Assembly: GCA_038380435.1 (NCBI GenBank)
Contig: JAWZYU010000020.1
Location: forward strand, 47,152,307 to 47,216,306
Length of the DNA: 64,000 nt
Direction of reading: 5' to 3'
Source: Ryuthela nishihirai
Lineage: Eukaryota > Arthropoda > Arachnida > Araneae > Heptathelidae
The position numbers and the translations under genes were made by a program. Below the pieces are notes generated by a model, which was not told the origin of the DNA, did no database searches, and saw only the letters and a list, made by a program, of their open reading frames with translations. Of this stretch, positions 44,580 to 54,492 are shown in pieces. Position 1 is the stretch's first letter; every line of letters begins with the position of its first letter.

Positions 44580-46421
44580 GGTAGTGGGAATGTGAGGACT
44601 CTGCACTGAGCTTTTTCTCTTGATGTCCTCACAAAAGAATTCCACCGTTATAATTTAAATATTCTCAGCTTGCAAGAGACCAGATGGACAGATAAAGGTC
44701 AGATTCTTAAAAATAATCTTAAATTTCTCTTTTCAGGGAGGGACGACAATAAATATTACCAAGGCGTGGGTCTGCTTCTCAGCAGACACGCTAGTGATGC
44801 TCTTCTAGGATACGAGTGCATTAATGAAAGGTTTCTTACAGCAAAATTTCAGACAAGCGTTAAAGACTTGAATGTTATCTGCTGTTATGCCCCCACTGAG
44901 GATGCCGATGAGGATGAGAAGGATAGGTTTTACGGACAACTTCAGGATATTTTGAATTCTGTCAAGAAAGAAGTTATTACCCTTGTTCTAGCTAACTTCA
45001 ATGCCAAAGTTGGTACTGACTCTGACCTGTGGGGAGGAGTAATAGGCCCTTTTGGTATTGGTAGCTGCAATGGCAATGGGCAACGTCTCCTACAGGTAAG
45101 TAAACTCAATGGATTCAGAATAACTAACACTTATTACAAACACCGCGACATACATAAGCACACATGGATTTCACCTGATGGGCTGCATAGGAATATGATT
45201 GATTATATATTAATTAACAGCAAATGGGCTAGTTCTGTTAGGAATACCAGGTCATATAGGGGAGCTGAAATTTGATCTGACCATTACCTTGTTAAAAGTG
45301 TCTTGCAACTGAAACTTAAAAAGTGTTGTGCTAGGGTTAAAAAATTTACTTTTAATACTGAAGCTCTGAAAGATCCAGTTATAGCCAAAGCTTACCATGA
45401 TAGGTTACTTAGTCATTATGACAGTCATGGTATGCTTACTACTGAAGTTGAAGAAGAATGGTATGATTTTAAACAGGCTTTTTTGGACACTAACAGTACT
45501 TTTTTAGGAAAAAAGGTGCAGAGGAGGCAGAATTATCTGAGTGATAAGGCACTTGAGCTTATTTCAGAAAGAAAGAACTGCAGGAATGTCCTTAATCAAT
45601 ACCCTACTAGTCCTAAGAGATTACAGATAAACTTAATAAACGTGTAAAAGATCAGTTAGCTGCTGATAAGAATCTTTGGCTTGATGGTTTGGCTGACAAA
45701 GCCGAGGAAGCAGTTAAACAGCACAACAGCAGAGAGCTGTACCAGAAAGTTAATATTTTATGTGGGAGAAAACGGACAGGCATACAGGGATTGAGGGACA
45801 AACAAGGTAAGGTTATAGAAGGTGAGGATTCTGTCATGGCTAGGTGTGCTGAGCATTTCAGTGATGTTCTAAACAATGTGGTTAGTTCTACTCCCATTGT
45901 TTGCAATGATGATAGATGCATTGGTGGCTTTAATGTTGGCCCTATAACAGAATCTGAAGTTATTTTGGTTTTTTTTAAACTTAGACTTCATAAATCCCCA
46001 GGGGGTAGATGAAATTACTACGGAAATGCTTAGAGCTGGGAATGTTTCGGTTACCACTTGGATGACTGAAATTCTAAATGTTTTATGATAAAGGCATGGT
46101 TCCTAGGAATTTTACCAGAGCTATTTTCAAAATTTTTTATATATTTTCAAATTTTTTTTTACTTTATATATTTTTTATATATTTCATTATATTATATATT
46201 TTATTATTTTTTTATATATTTTTTATATATTTCAAAAATTTCCTATTTTCAAAAACGGTGATCGCAGTTCTTGTGATAACTATAGGGGTATCAGCCTACT
46301 CTCTGTTCCAGGTAAAGTTCTTTCCATGATTGTGCTTAATAGAATTAAGTATCTGGTTGACAGTCAATTGCGTTATGAGCAATGTGGATTCAGAAGTGGT
46401 AGGGGATGTTCAGTTCAGTTT
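44580..46421 (+). pseudogene. LINE-A endonuclease and N-terminal reverse transcriptase (broken)
   Basis: The reading starts at GNVRTL (about 44586), hits a stop, and resumes NILSLQETRW, the APE-type endonuclease opening. It continues with VICCYAPTEDAD, GPFGIGSCNGNGQRLL and HTWISPDGLHRNMIDYIL. Then comes a stop inside GAEI*SDHYLV, which holds the conserved SDH. A linker (45303-45647, 45652-46012) includes ALELISERK and LYQKVNILCGRK. The reverse transcriptase begins with LRLHKSPGG, EITTEMLRAG, SLLSVPGKVLSMIVLNRI and YEQCGFRSGRGCSV, where LINE-B cuts it. Frameshifts occur near 45645 and 46010, with an AT-rich expansion at 46127-46250. In intact relatives this protein nicks the target and copies the RNA in place; here it cannot be made. 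Confidence 0.88.
46127..46250. repeat. AT-rich expansion inside the LINE-A ORF
   Basis: About 120 bp of TATATATTTTTTATATATTT-type sequence lies between CTATTTTCAAAA (left) and CCTATTTTCAAAAACGG (right). The flanks repeat CTATTTTCAAAA. Without the expansion the frame would run from FTRAIFK into the region before NYRGISLLSV. Confidence 0.85.
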
Positions 46422-47321
46422 TATTATAATAATAAGGTTACAAACAACAGATATTTGTAATACTCTTATTAACCCAAGAGCATCTAAGCTCATGTAGGTT
46501 AATTTACAAATTATTTAAATACATAATTTTGGCAACACTGACACTCAACTTTACATAAAGAAAAAAAATATATATATATACAAAAACAACACAGAATTTA
46601 TAAAAACGAATTATTTTTTTTTACTTTAACACTGAAAACAGGCTATCTGCATTTGTAATGGTCATTAGATAATTAGCAGTGAGAGATCTGAAATGCATAA
46701 AATTAGTTTCATTTCGAATTATAATCGGTAAAGAATTAAAAATTTTAGGGGCCAAATAATCAAAGTGTTTGTGCATAATTTCTTTATTTGCAAGTGGTAA
46801 CAGAAACCTTTTCCCATTATCTCGCATAGAATAATTTGTATAATGCAGCACTGCATTATTGTTTTTAAAGAAGTAATTTAATGTTCTATAAGCAAATAAA
46901 TGTCTCAGTGGAAATACACCTGGAATGGTATACTTACGAAAAATGGTAACAGTTATATATTTATTTGGTAAAATTTGGAATATAAATTTATTTTGCATTG
47001 AGATTAGACTCCTTAATGATGAAATGTATGTTCCTCCCCAACTTGTAATACCATACTGTATAGCAGACTGGACCCAAGATTTGTATAACATTATTAACAT
47101 TTTATTACTGAGGATTTTTTTTAAATAATAAAATTTATATAACATCTGTCTAAGTGTGTTTGTAAGTTTTCCAATATGCATTTTCCAACTTAGGGAGCTA
47201 TCAATATAAACGCCTAGGTATAGTAGACTTTGAACCTGTTCAATTTCTTCACAGCAACAAGCTGAGTAATTATTGCATGAAAATGTATGCAATTTTAATT
47301 TAATCAAATTTGGATTGTATG
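46422..47321 (-). mobile_element. LINE-B: 5'-truncated CR1/Jockey-like fragment in LINE-A
   Basis: Reverse insertion between GRGCSV and DQIFSLRQ of the LINE-A reverse transcriptase. The left edge carries a TTATTATAATAATAA tail-like tract, consistent with a 3' end there. I could not define a target duplication, so edges are accurate to about 10 bp. Confidence 0.85.
46621..47310 (-). pseudogene. LINE-B C-terminal ORF fragment
   Basis: An open minus-strand frame of about 230 codons. It shows the region after the reverse transcriptase core in CR1/Jockey-type LINEs: YLGVYIDSSLSWKMHI, then LYKSWVQSAIQYGITSWGGT, and a closing block with FNSLPIIIRN. The catalytic YADD and the endonuclease lie in the missing 5' part. 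No internal stop is present, so the insertion looks fairly recent. The apparent start codon belongs to antisense LINE-A sequence, not to this element. Confidence 0.82.
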
Positions 47322-48462
47322 ATTGTGGATCAGATATTTTCACTTAGGCAGATTCTTGAGAAATGTTTAGAGTTTCAGAAACCTTTGGTTGCTAGCTTTG
47401 TTGATTTCAAAAAGGCTTTCGACTCTGTTGATCGTCATAATTTGTGGTTGATTGTGAGATCATATGGTATACCAGACAAGTTAGTTAACATAATGAAAGC
47501 TCTCTATAATAACACTGAGTCATGTGTGAGAGTTGGTAAGTCTTGTAGCAATTGGTTTAGCATTACTTCTGGTGTTCGACAAGGGTGCATTTTGTCTCAT
47601 TTTCTCTTTAGCTTGATTATTGATTATGTTATGCGAAATTCACTTCAAGGAAAAGATTTTGGCCTTAAATGGTCTGGAGATATGAAAATTTCTGATTTAG
47701 ATTATGCTGATGATTTTTACAAATGATGTTGATGAGATGAACTCTTTCATTCGGGCTGTTGATGAGACTGGTAGTAGAGTAGGTTTGGTTATAAACAGAG
47801 AGAAAACTAAAGTGATGAAAATTGGTCAGGCAGGCTGTGATTCAGTTAATCTGAATGGTTGCAGTCTTCAGCAGGTGTAACAGTTTAATTATCTTGGGAG
47901 CTATGTAACAGATAATGGTGATGTGCGGCATGAGATTAACAGACGAATAGGGATTGCTGCCAGGACCTTTAAGAGTCTATGGAGAGTGTGGAGAAATAGG
48001 CGTATACACCTAAAGACTAAAATTAGACTGTATAATAGTTTGGTACTTTCTAGGGTTAGTTATGGTAGTGAAACCTGGACACTTTGTAAACAAGATAACA
48101 GGAAACTAGATGCTTTTGATTCCAGATGCTTACGCAGTATTTTGGGCATTAGGTGGTTCAACTTTGTAACCAATGATGAGGTTAGGCAAAGGAGTCTGCA
48201 ACCTCCTTTAAGCAGCATTGTGCAGAGAGAGACTCCGTTGGTTTGGCCATGTTGCCCGTATGAATAATTATAGATTGGCGAATATGGTTATGAACAGTGT
48301 GCCTAAAGGCCTCAGAAAGAATGGGAGACCTAGGATGCTGTGGGCAGACAATGTCAAACAGGACCTTGTTAGAACTGGTGTGCAGTGGCCAGATGCAGTA
48401 GATGTAGCTCAGGACAGACTTGCTTGGAGAACTAAATTGCACTGTGTGGTTGGACCTCCGTA
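47322..48462 (+). pseudogene. LINE-A reverse transcriptase, C-terminal part (broken)
   Basis: Resumes after LINE-B with VDQIFSLRQILEKC, FVDFKKAFDSVDRHNLW, GVRQGCILSHFLFSLI and the catalytic DLDYADD (about 47696-47716), followed by a frameshift. Continues SRVGLVINREKTKVMKIG, a stop (AGGTGTAA, 47873-47880), then FNYLGSYVTDNGD and LVLSRVSYGSETWTLCKQ. After another frameshift near 48230 it reads RLRWFGHVARMNNYRLAN and WRTKLHCVVGPP, ending at the stop 48461-48463. Domain order is normal; at least three lesions inactivate it. Confidence 0.9.
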
Positions 48463-48506
48463 GCCCATGTCTGCTTGAGGATGATGATGATGATGAGTTG
48501 CCCCAC

Positions 48507-48830
48507 TGCTCAAAGCATTAAAGCTGGATAGGAGGAGGAAACCCACTGAGCAGTCATTAGGAGACAGATGGAAATTTCCCATAGAGGCCATCTAGCCTCT
48601 TTCTTAACATACACATGAAACGGCACTTCTGAACACGGAACCACGGCTTAACATCACATCCGAAGGACTTCGACTTTCCAAGCCAATCAGTGTCATCTTT
48701 CTCACCAAAGGAGGAGTAAAGGTTAGAGTCAAAAATCTTGGTGATGGCACAGTGAAAACTCGAACTTGAAAACATCAGCTTACGAGTCTGGAGCGCTATC
48801 TGATTGAGCTAGCGCTCTCCCCTCTTTGGA
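48507..48830 (-). mobile_element. Old SINE-A, right part
   Basis: Completes the copy begun at 43820: GGAGGAAACCCACTGAGCAG, GGAGACAGATGG, CCACGGCTTAACATC. It ends in a decayed head (GAGCGCTATCTGATTGAGCT). This is one of the oldest-looking SINE-A copies. Confidence 0.85.
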
Positions 48831-49230
48831 AGGTTAGATTTCAAACGTTGTATGACTTAAACACTTTCATTCGGTTGAACTCTATGAAACTTTTATAATG
48901 ATGCGCACTTATTATTAACTTCTTTTAAGTCTGAATGGGCATTTTATTCCATTACATCCCAGATCGCAATGTATGAAATTTTGCATTCTTTACTGATTTT
49001 ATTATTTGATCGCATATATTAATTGTGGTTAATGCATTTTTGTGTGTCTGTGGGTTGCTGTATTGTAATATATTTGATTAATATTATCCAAATTCTCTTT
49101 TAAACCCTTTGTTCAAATTGTGAAAAAAATGTTCATTTTTTTAAACATATTATTTGTACTAATTCTAGTCAAAGTATTTAGGCATTAAATTAAAAAGAAA
49201 ACGCTGTTTCTATTGATTCATATATTAAAA
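48831..49230. other. AT-rich unassigned stretch
   Basis: No gene or repeat is recognised. Confidence 0.4.
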
Positions 49231-49426
49231 TAAATAAAATAAATACCCCTCAAGCAGCTGCTTGCCACAGAGGTCTGACAGGAGCCTGTCAGTTTATATG
49301 CCATAGCAGAAGGTCTGAGAGGATGGCAGGACCTCAGCAGGAAAACGACACAAACAGCCATGCCTTACCTGGGGCTCGAACCCAGGTTCCTTAGATCAGC
49401 AGCCAAGCGCGCTAATCACTCGTAGC
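49231..49426 (-). mobile_element. SINE-B copy
   Basis: Reverse copy: an AAATAAATAC tail, CAAGCAGCTGCTTGCCACAG, GACCTCAGCAGGAAAACGAC, B box GGGGCTCGAACCCAGG, A-box region CGCGCTAATCACTCG. Confidence 0.9.
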
Positions 49427-50080
49427 GCTAGTTATTTTGCATTCTTGCAAATTCAGGAAAAAATCTCTTTGAGCGTGTATCACTTGTATTGTCTTGAACA
49501 GACTTCCTTTTCGTGACAGGTGTTGGGTTGGTAGAGATGACGATTTCTGACGTCACTTATGCAAAGTTTATCTAAGTGCATATTCGAAGTTACACTTCAG
49601 CAGTCGCGAAAATGTCACACTTTGTCTTCGGTGATTCAATTATGTAGCACGCTCTTCGAATCTGACGCCGGGTTGTCATAGAAACCATGGGTCAGTTTTA
49701 TGATGCGTAAGTAAACGTACATTCTGGAAATATAGTATGATTCAAATGTCTGGACAAGTTCGCCAAAATGCGTTCGTATATAGAATATAGGAGATAGGAA
49801 TGCGTACATATATATTGATATGCAGAATTAAATTTGATTGATTGTCCCTATGAATGAATCATACTATACTTTAGAGAATGAGTAGAGTTGCAAAAGGTTG
49901 AAAGTCAGTGGACCAATGCAACTGTTGGAGTCAGTGGTTGCAAACTGTTGAAGTCAGTGGTAAAAGTAAACAGTTGAAGTCAGTGGACTAGTGTAAGTGA
50001 TTCAAGTTAACGGAGTTTTGCGTTAACAATATATTGATGAGGAGAGAAACTTCCGAGGGGTTAAAGAAGGTCTGAGAGGA
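49427..50080. other. Unassigned stretch
   Basis: A short tandem of GTTGAAGTCAGTGG variants (49920-49990) is the only structure noticed. Confidence 0.45.
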
Positions 50081-50925
50081 TTTCCTTTAAGGCCGGATCT
50101 AGGGAGAGGGATAATAAGACTTGAGAAGGGTTTTCCCAATTATAAAATAATGAGACTTGATTAGACTGAGTAGATAATAAGATAATAATAAGACTTGAGA
50201 TAGGACTGATAATAAGACTTGAGTAGGGTTTTTCCAATTATTAAATATTCCACCAAACAGGAAAGGTTAAAATGAGATTTCATACTTTCTTTTAATCTAT
50301 TTTTAGTGTCGGGCATAAAATACGAGCCTAAAATAAAAATATTCAAAGAAAAAGCTGTTTTGAATTTCAAAGCAGGTACACAAGTTTGAGATTTAGTATC
50401 AGACGAGAGGTTTTTCGGGGAGGGTGAATGTGTTGACCCCCCTCCCCCTCTGGGTACGTTACTGCAACTGGATTCCCAGTTGTTGGCTCGCTTCGCTCAC
50501 TCCTGGAAACAACAAACTGGTTGTTCCAGGGAGTGACTCACCAGACAAAGCCATATCAAAAATTTAAACCACCTATTGAAAAACATATTTTTTTTCTAAT
50601 TTACATATTTTGTTAAAATGCACACATTTACTCTTATCTGCTCTTCTTAATGGAATCGGGCCCGGTATGGAAAAAACCGGAAAAGATGGTGGGAGGGGAG
50701 AAAGTGACTCGATGAGCGAGAAAAAATTTAAATGGGTACAGGAGGCTGGATTTCTATTGAAATGTAGCATTTTCCTCCTCGTTTTAGAGATCTTTAAATA
50801 TTTTTTTGAAAAATCCATGAAATATACTTCATTTTTATCTCTATTATGCTTACTAGCATTCTCAAACGGAAGGGGGGGAGGGGGCTCCCTCTTTGCCCTC
50901 TCCCTAGATCCGGCCTTAAAGGAAA
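50081..50925. mobile_element. Composite element bounded by a perfect 30-bp inverted repeat
   Basis: Left end 50081-50110 (TTTCCTTTAAGGCCGGATCT and on) is the exact reverse complement of 50896-50925. The repeat includes TTAA directly outside GGCCGGATCTAG on both sides, as in TTAA-targeting (piggyBac-type) elements. Identity continues outside the TTAA, so that reading is not certain. Inside are GATAATAAGACTTGAG repeats (50110-50225), a repeat X copy (50200-50450) and a repeat Y copy (50690-50895). No transposase is present. Confidence 0.75.
50200..50450 (+). repeat. Interspersed repeat X, copy 2
   Basis: AAGACTTGAGTAGGGTTTTTCC, CCACCAAACAGGAAAGG, TTTTTAGTGTCGGGCAT, CAAAGCAGGTACACAAGTTTG. Matches the copies at 60250 (same strand), 62680 and 5870 (opposite strand). 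Confidence 0.8.
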
Positions 50926-51009
50926 TGGTTTCTTTTGCGGCAATATTTAATTCATTAAAATGTCGTTTATTGTCTGAAGCACGTTTCGAAAATGTATTAT
51001 TCCTTAAGG

Positions 51010-51604
51010 TAGGGGTTCTCAATGTGGGGTATGCGGAAAAAATTTTTGGGGTACGACGTGAGTGCTCAAAAGTCGCTAGATCTAGTAACAAAGTAAAAAA
51101 TAGCCATTGTTATATTATAACGATAGTTATATCTATCTATACTAGGGGTACGCCAGTTACATACACATTTCCAGGGGGTACGTGAAGCGTAATAGGTTGA
51201 GAACCACTGATATATATGTTTTATTTTTTTCCCATTGTTATACTATAACTATAGTTTTATCTATCTGTACAAGGGGTACACCAGTTACATACACATTTCC
51301 AGGGGGTACGTGAAGCATAAAAGGTTGAGAACCACTGATATATATGTTTTAGTTTATTCCCATTGTTATACTATAACTATAGTTTTATCTATCTATACAA
51401 GGGGTACGCCAGTTACATAAACATTTCCAGAGGGTACGTGAAGCGTAATAGGTTGAGAACCACTGATATATTTGTTTTATTTCATTCCCATTGTTATACT
51501 ATAACTATAGTTTTATTTATCTATACAAGGGGTACGCCAGGGGTACGCCAGTTACATACACTTTTCCAGGGGGTACGTGAAGCGTAAAAGGTTGAGAACC
51601 ATTG
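51010..51604. mobile_element. hAT-type nonautonomous element with internal 128-bp repeats
   Basis: Ends TAGGGGTTCTCAATGTGGGG and GGTTGAGAACCATTG form inverted termini of hAT type. They are flanked by the 8-bp CCTTAAGG (51002-51009 and 51605-51612). Inside, four units of 128 bp (starting CCATTGTTAT at 51104, 51232, 51360 and 51488) each end with a copy of the right terminus (GGTTGAGAACCACTG). The last unit has a small GGGTACGCCA duplication. No transposase is seen. Confidence 0.88.
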
Positions 51605-51612
51605 CCTTAAGG

Positions 51613-52051
51613 CAATAATCGTTGTAAAATGTAACCATTATTCCATGTGAAATATGAGCAGCAAGGCCATATTTTTAACTTTAAATAAAATATCTTACAT
51701 TATTTAAGTTATTTATTTCAGAATTTGACGTTTAATCTTCTAATCGATAAAATTAAGACCTTATTTTATACTGAAAACATACTAAGAGTTAGTGACAACA
51801 GTCATTTTACTCTCTTTTAATGCTTTATTTTCGGAATATGAAAAGCAGCAGTTTAATTTTTTTTAAACTCACTTGTGCACTTGACTGTATAAAATTTTAT
51901 GAATCATCGGTAGCAACGCATCTAGGCAAAAATAGACTAAACAATAATGCTGATTTATCTCATGAAAGAAACTCAACATCTTGAATATCTCGAAGCCATT
52001 TACAAATGAATCAGCTTAAATTTTTCTCTTCCTTAATCATATGTAACCAAG
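51613..52051. other. AT-rich unassigned stretch
   Basis: No gene or repeat is recognised. Confidence 0.4.
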
Positions 52052-52057
52052 AATTAG

Positions 52058-52481
52058 GGGAACGGAAGTTGGCCCTTCGGTAGCGCTGCTGGATCGCATC
52101 TGTACTTTCCAGTTTGAGTCCATCTATGTCAGAAGTGATATTTATCTCCGCTAAGCGTCGCCCTGCCATCGGTCAGAAAGATGACACCGATGAGCTTGAA
52201 AAGGCCGCTATCCGTCGGATGGGACGTAAAGCCTTCACCCCGTGTGTATGAGAACCACACCCTGTTCATGTTAAAGAATATGCTGGATTGCCATGACTTG
52301 AAGATGCTAAAGAGCACGCTGGATGGCCTTGACGAAAGATTCCCATCTGTTTCCTAACAGCTGTCCCAGTGGGTCCCCTACCCCAACCTTCTCTGAGCCC
52401 TTGGGTCCTTGTAATCTGGATATTTAGTCTTTTGTGTGCAAAAAAAAAGTGTCACTCAGATATAAAACAGCCCAACCCAAA
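52058..52481 (+). mobile_element. SINE-A copy, diverged, with internal duplication
   Basis: Forward copy with a weak head and short flanking AATTAG repeats (52052-52057 and 52482-52487). The segment GTTAAAGAATATGCTGGATTGCC is partly repeated as GCTAAAGAGCACGCTGGATGGCC about 40 bp later. The duplication starts at the same TTAAAGAACACGC site involved in the other SINE duplications. Confidence 0.85.
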
Positions 52482-52487
52482 AATTAG

Positions 52488-53432
52488 ACAAAACGACGAA
52501 AAAAGCACCTCTGGGAATCATAAGTTTAGTTAGCGTTCATTTAAAATCGTTACTTTTATTCCAGAGTTAAAAATAAACTACCACCTCACTAGAGCAATGA
52601 ATTATGTTTGAATAAACGCAAAGTCAAAATGTTAATCTGATAAGAACCTTTGCAGCTACCTCAGTTTCTCGTGAAGTAACAAAAAGAGTTTGCAGCGTGA
52701 AATAGTATCAGAAAATAAATGTGCCCTTGTTTCGGAAGGGTGTGGCTTTTTTACGAAACAAACGCCACACCCTCTGAGTTATAAAAGTGATATTTCCTTT
52801 GATATGCTAAAAGTTAAGACTCGACTTTTCAGGTAAATGTTAAGAAAAAAAATAATGATTTCTAAATAATTTCTAAAGAACAAAGCTCAGAATCATTACT
52901 TAATCTGAGAGCAGTTAAAAAGAAATCAACTTCAGATGTAGCATCATGTAGATCATGAATTTGAAACAGAAAGCCAAATTATTGTCATTTAAAACGCATC
53001 ACGGTTTTCATATCACTCGATTGTTATGGGCCAACAAGAGGATTAAGATAAAGTGACAGACATCCAGATTTTCGGGATTAAGTTCATTTGTTTGGCTCTT
53101 GAGCGGGAACCGTTATTGCACAAAGAAAACGATTTAATTAAGTCGTATTATCTTCATAATTTCGTCATTAATAATCCAGAGTAAATCACCTGTTGATCAA
53201 ATTAGAGTTCTAAATTGACAGAAAAATTTACTTTAGTTGTATGGGATTTGCAATTTATGACGATGAACTATTTCATTCTGTTTCTTTTTCAATAATGCGA
53301 TGTAAATTTTAATTTTTTAATTTTTTAATTTTAATAATGCAATGTAAACTTTACCAATTTATTAGAAACGGATCAATTTAGTTATGTTTCTTAATAATGC
53401 AATGGGTGTTTCTTTCTTAGCACTGATTGGCA
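52488..53432. other. AT-rich unassigned stretch
   Basis: Contains a short hairpin near 52732-52770 (GGGTGTGGCTTTTTTACG, AACGCCACACCC). Otherwise nothing is recognised. Confidence 0.4.
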
Positions 53433-53433
53433 T

Positions 53434-53821
53434 GGGGCGGGGCTGGCTCAGTCGGTAGCGCGCCAGTCTCGTAATCTGTAGTTCCCAGGTTCGAGTCTCA
53501 GCTGGGTCAGCGTTGAGATTTATCTCCGCAAAATTCTCTGCCCTGCCCACGGTCAGTAGGGGACACCGATGGGCTTGGAAAGGCCGCCGTCCGTCGGATG
53601 GGACGTTAAGCTGTGGCCCCGTGTGCGGGAGAGCTATAACCTGTGCACGTTAAAGAACACGCTGGATGGCCTTGACGGGAGGCTACCATCTGTTTCCTAA
53701 CAGCTGTTCCAGTGGGTCCCCTCCCCCCAACCTTCTCTGAGCCTTCGGGGTCCATGTGACCTGGTCATTTAGCCCATGGTGTGCAAAAAAGTGCCGCTCA
53801 GAGGTAAAACAACCCAACCCA
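53434..53821 (+). mobile_element. SINE-A copy
   Basis: Full-length forward copy, from TGGGGCGGGGCTGGCTCAGT to GGTAAAACAACCCAACCC. Confidence 0.94.
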
Positions 53822-53904
53822 ACTGATATAATAATCAACTGATAATAAAACGTCAGCCATTATTGTATTGCTCACTGTCATAGAGAAAATGGGGACCATC
53901 AAGT

Positions 53905-54311
53905 GCACATCATCATCATCATCATCCATTTCCAACAGACATGGGCTACAGAAGTCCAACCAGATTGTGCAATTTAGTTCTCCAAACCCATCTCTCCTGA
54001 GCTACATTTGCTGTATCTCGCCAATGTAGATCAATTCCAACAAAATCCTCTTCAACTTGTCTGCCCACTGCATCCTAGGTCTCCTCCTATTTCTGAGACC
54101 ATTTGACGCAATGTTCATAACCCTATTCACTAATCTACAGTTATGAATATAGACAACATGGCCAAACGGAGTCTCTCTCTTCACAACATGCTTATGGTGC
54201 TCAAAGGTGGTTTCTGACTCCTTTGCCTAACCTCATCACTACTTACAAAGCTGAACCACCTGAAGTCCAAGATACTGCGTAAACATTTAGAATCAAAAAC
54301 ATCAAGTTTAG
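53905..54311 (-). pseudogene. Second LINE-A copy, 5'-truncated
   Basis: The minus strand encodes the last part of the LINE-A ORF: RETPFGHVVYIHNCRLVNRV, then RRRPRMQWADKLK, colinear with RERLRWFGHVARMNNYRLAN and GRPRMLWADNVK of the 48-kb copy. Upstream sequence matches the SRCLRSILGIRWFN region. The 3' end is a (CAT)n tract (53911-53923) on the plus strand, the complement of the (GAT)n-type tail. Frameshifted; no catalytic domain is present. Confidence 0.88.
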
Positions 54312-54444
54312 GTGCACAGTAAATTCAATTTCTGTCTGTAAAATAAACTGAGTAATTAGCAAACACATCATAAAGAATAATTTCATCTGATAGAATATGT
54401 GTTTCAGTAAGAGAATGATGACTAAGAAATGCACGATTCTAAAC

Positions 54445-54492
54445 AGACTTCTGAGGCAAGCATCTGCTTGACGGAGTATTTATTTTTAAACA
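54445..54492 (+). mobile_element. SINE-B 3' fragment
   Basis: CAGACTTCTGAGGCAAGCAT, CTGCTTGACGGAGTATTTATT. A heavily truncated copy. Confidence 0.65.

Larger units (their letters stand above)
43892..48495 (+). mobile_element. LINE-A: RTE-like non-LTR retrotransposon, near full length, broken
   Basis: Flanked by AGTTGCCCCAC at 43881-43891 and 48496-48506, and ending in a (GAT)n tail at 48479-48495. After removing the nested LINE-B fragment (about 0.9 kb) the element is about 3.7 kb, with a short 5' leader, an endonuclease-reverse transcriptase ORF and almost no 3' UTR. Layout, size and tail fit RTE-type LINEs. A second, truncated copy of the same family lies at 53905-54311. Confidence 0.85.

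Noticed and set aside
44332..44580. Separate small gene before the LINE-A endonuclease
   Set aside because: It lies within the LINE-A 5' leader, between the target duplication and the endonuclease start, and shows no domain.
50610..51185. 191-codon plus-strand frame
   Set aside because: It crosses the right end of the 50-kb composite and enters the hAT element at 51010, so it spans unrelated repeats. No domain is seen.
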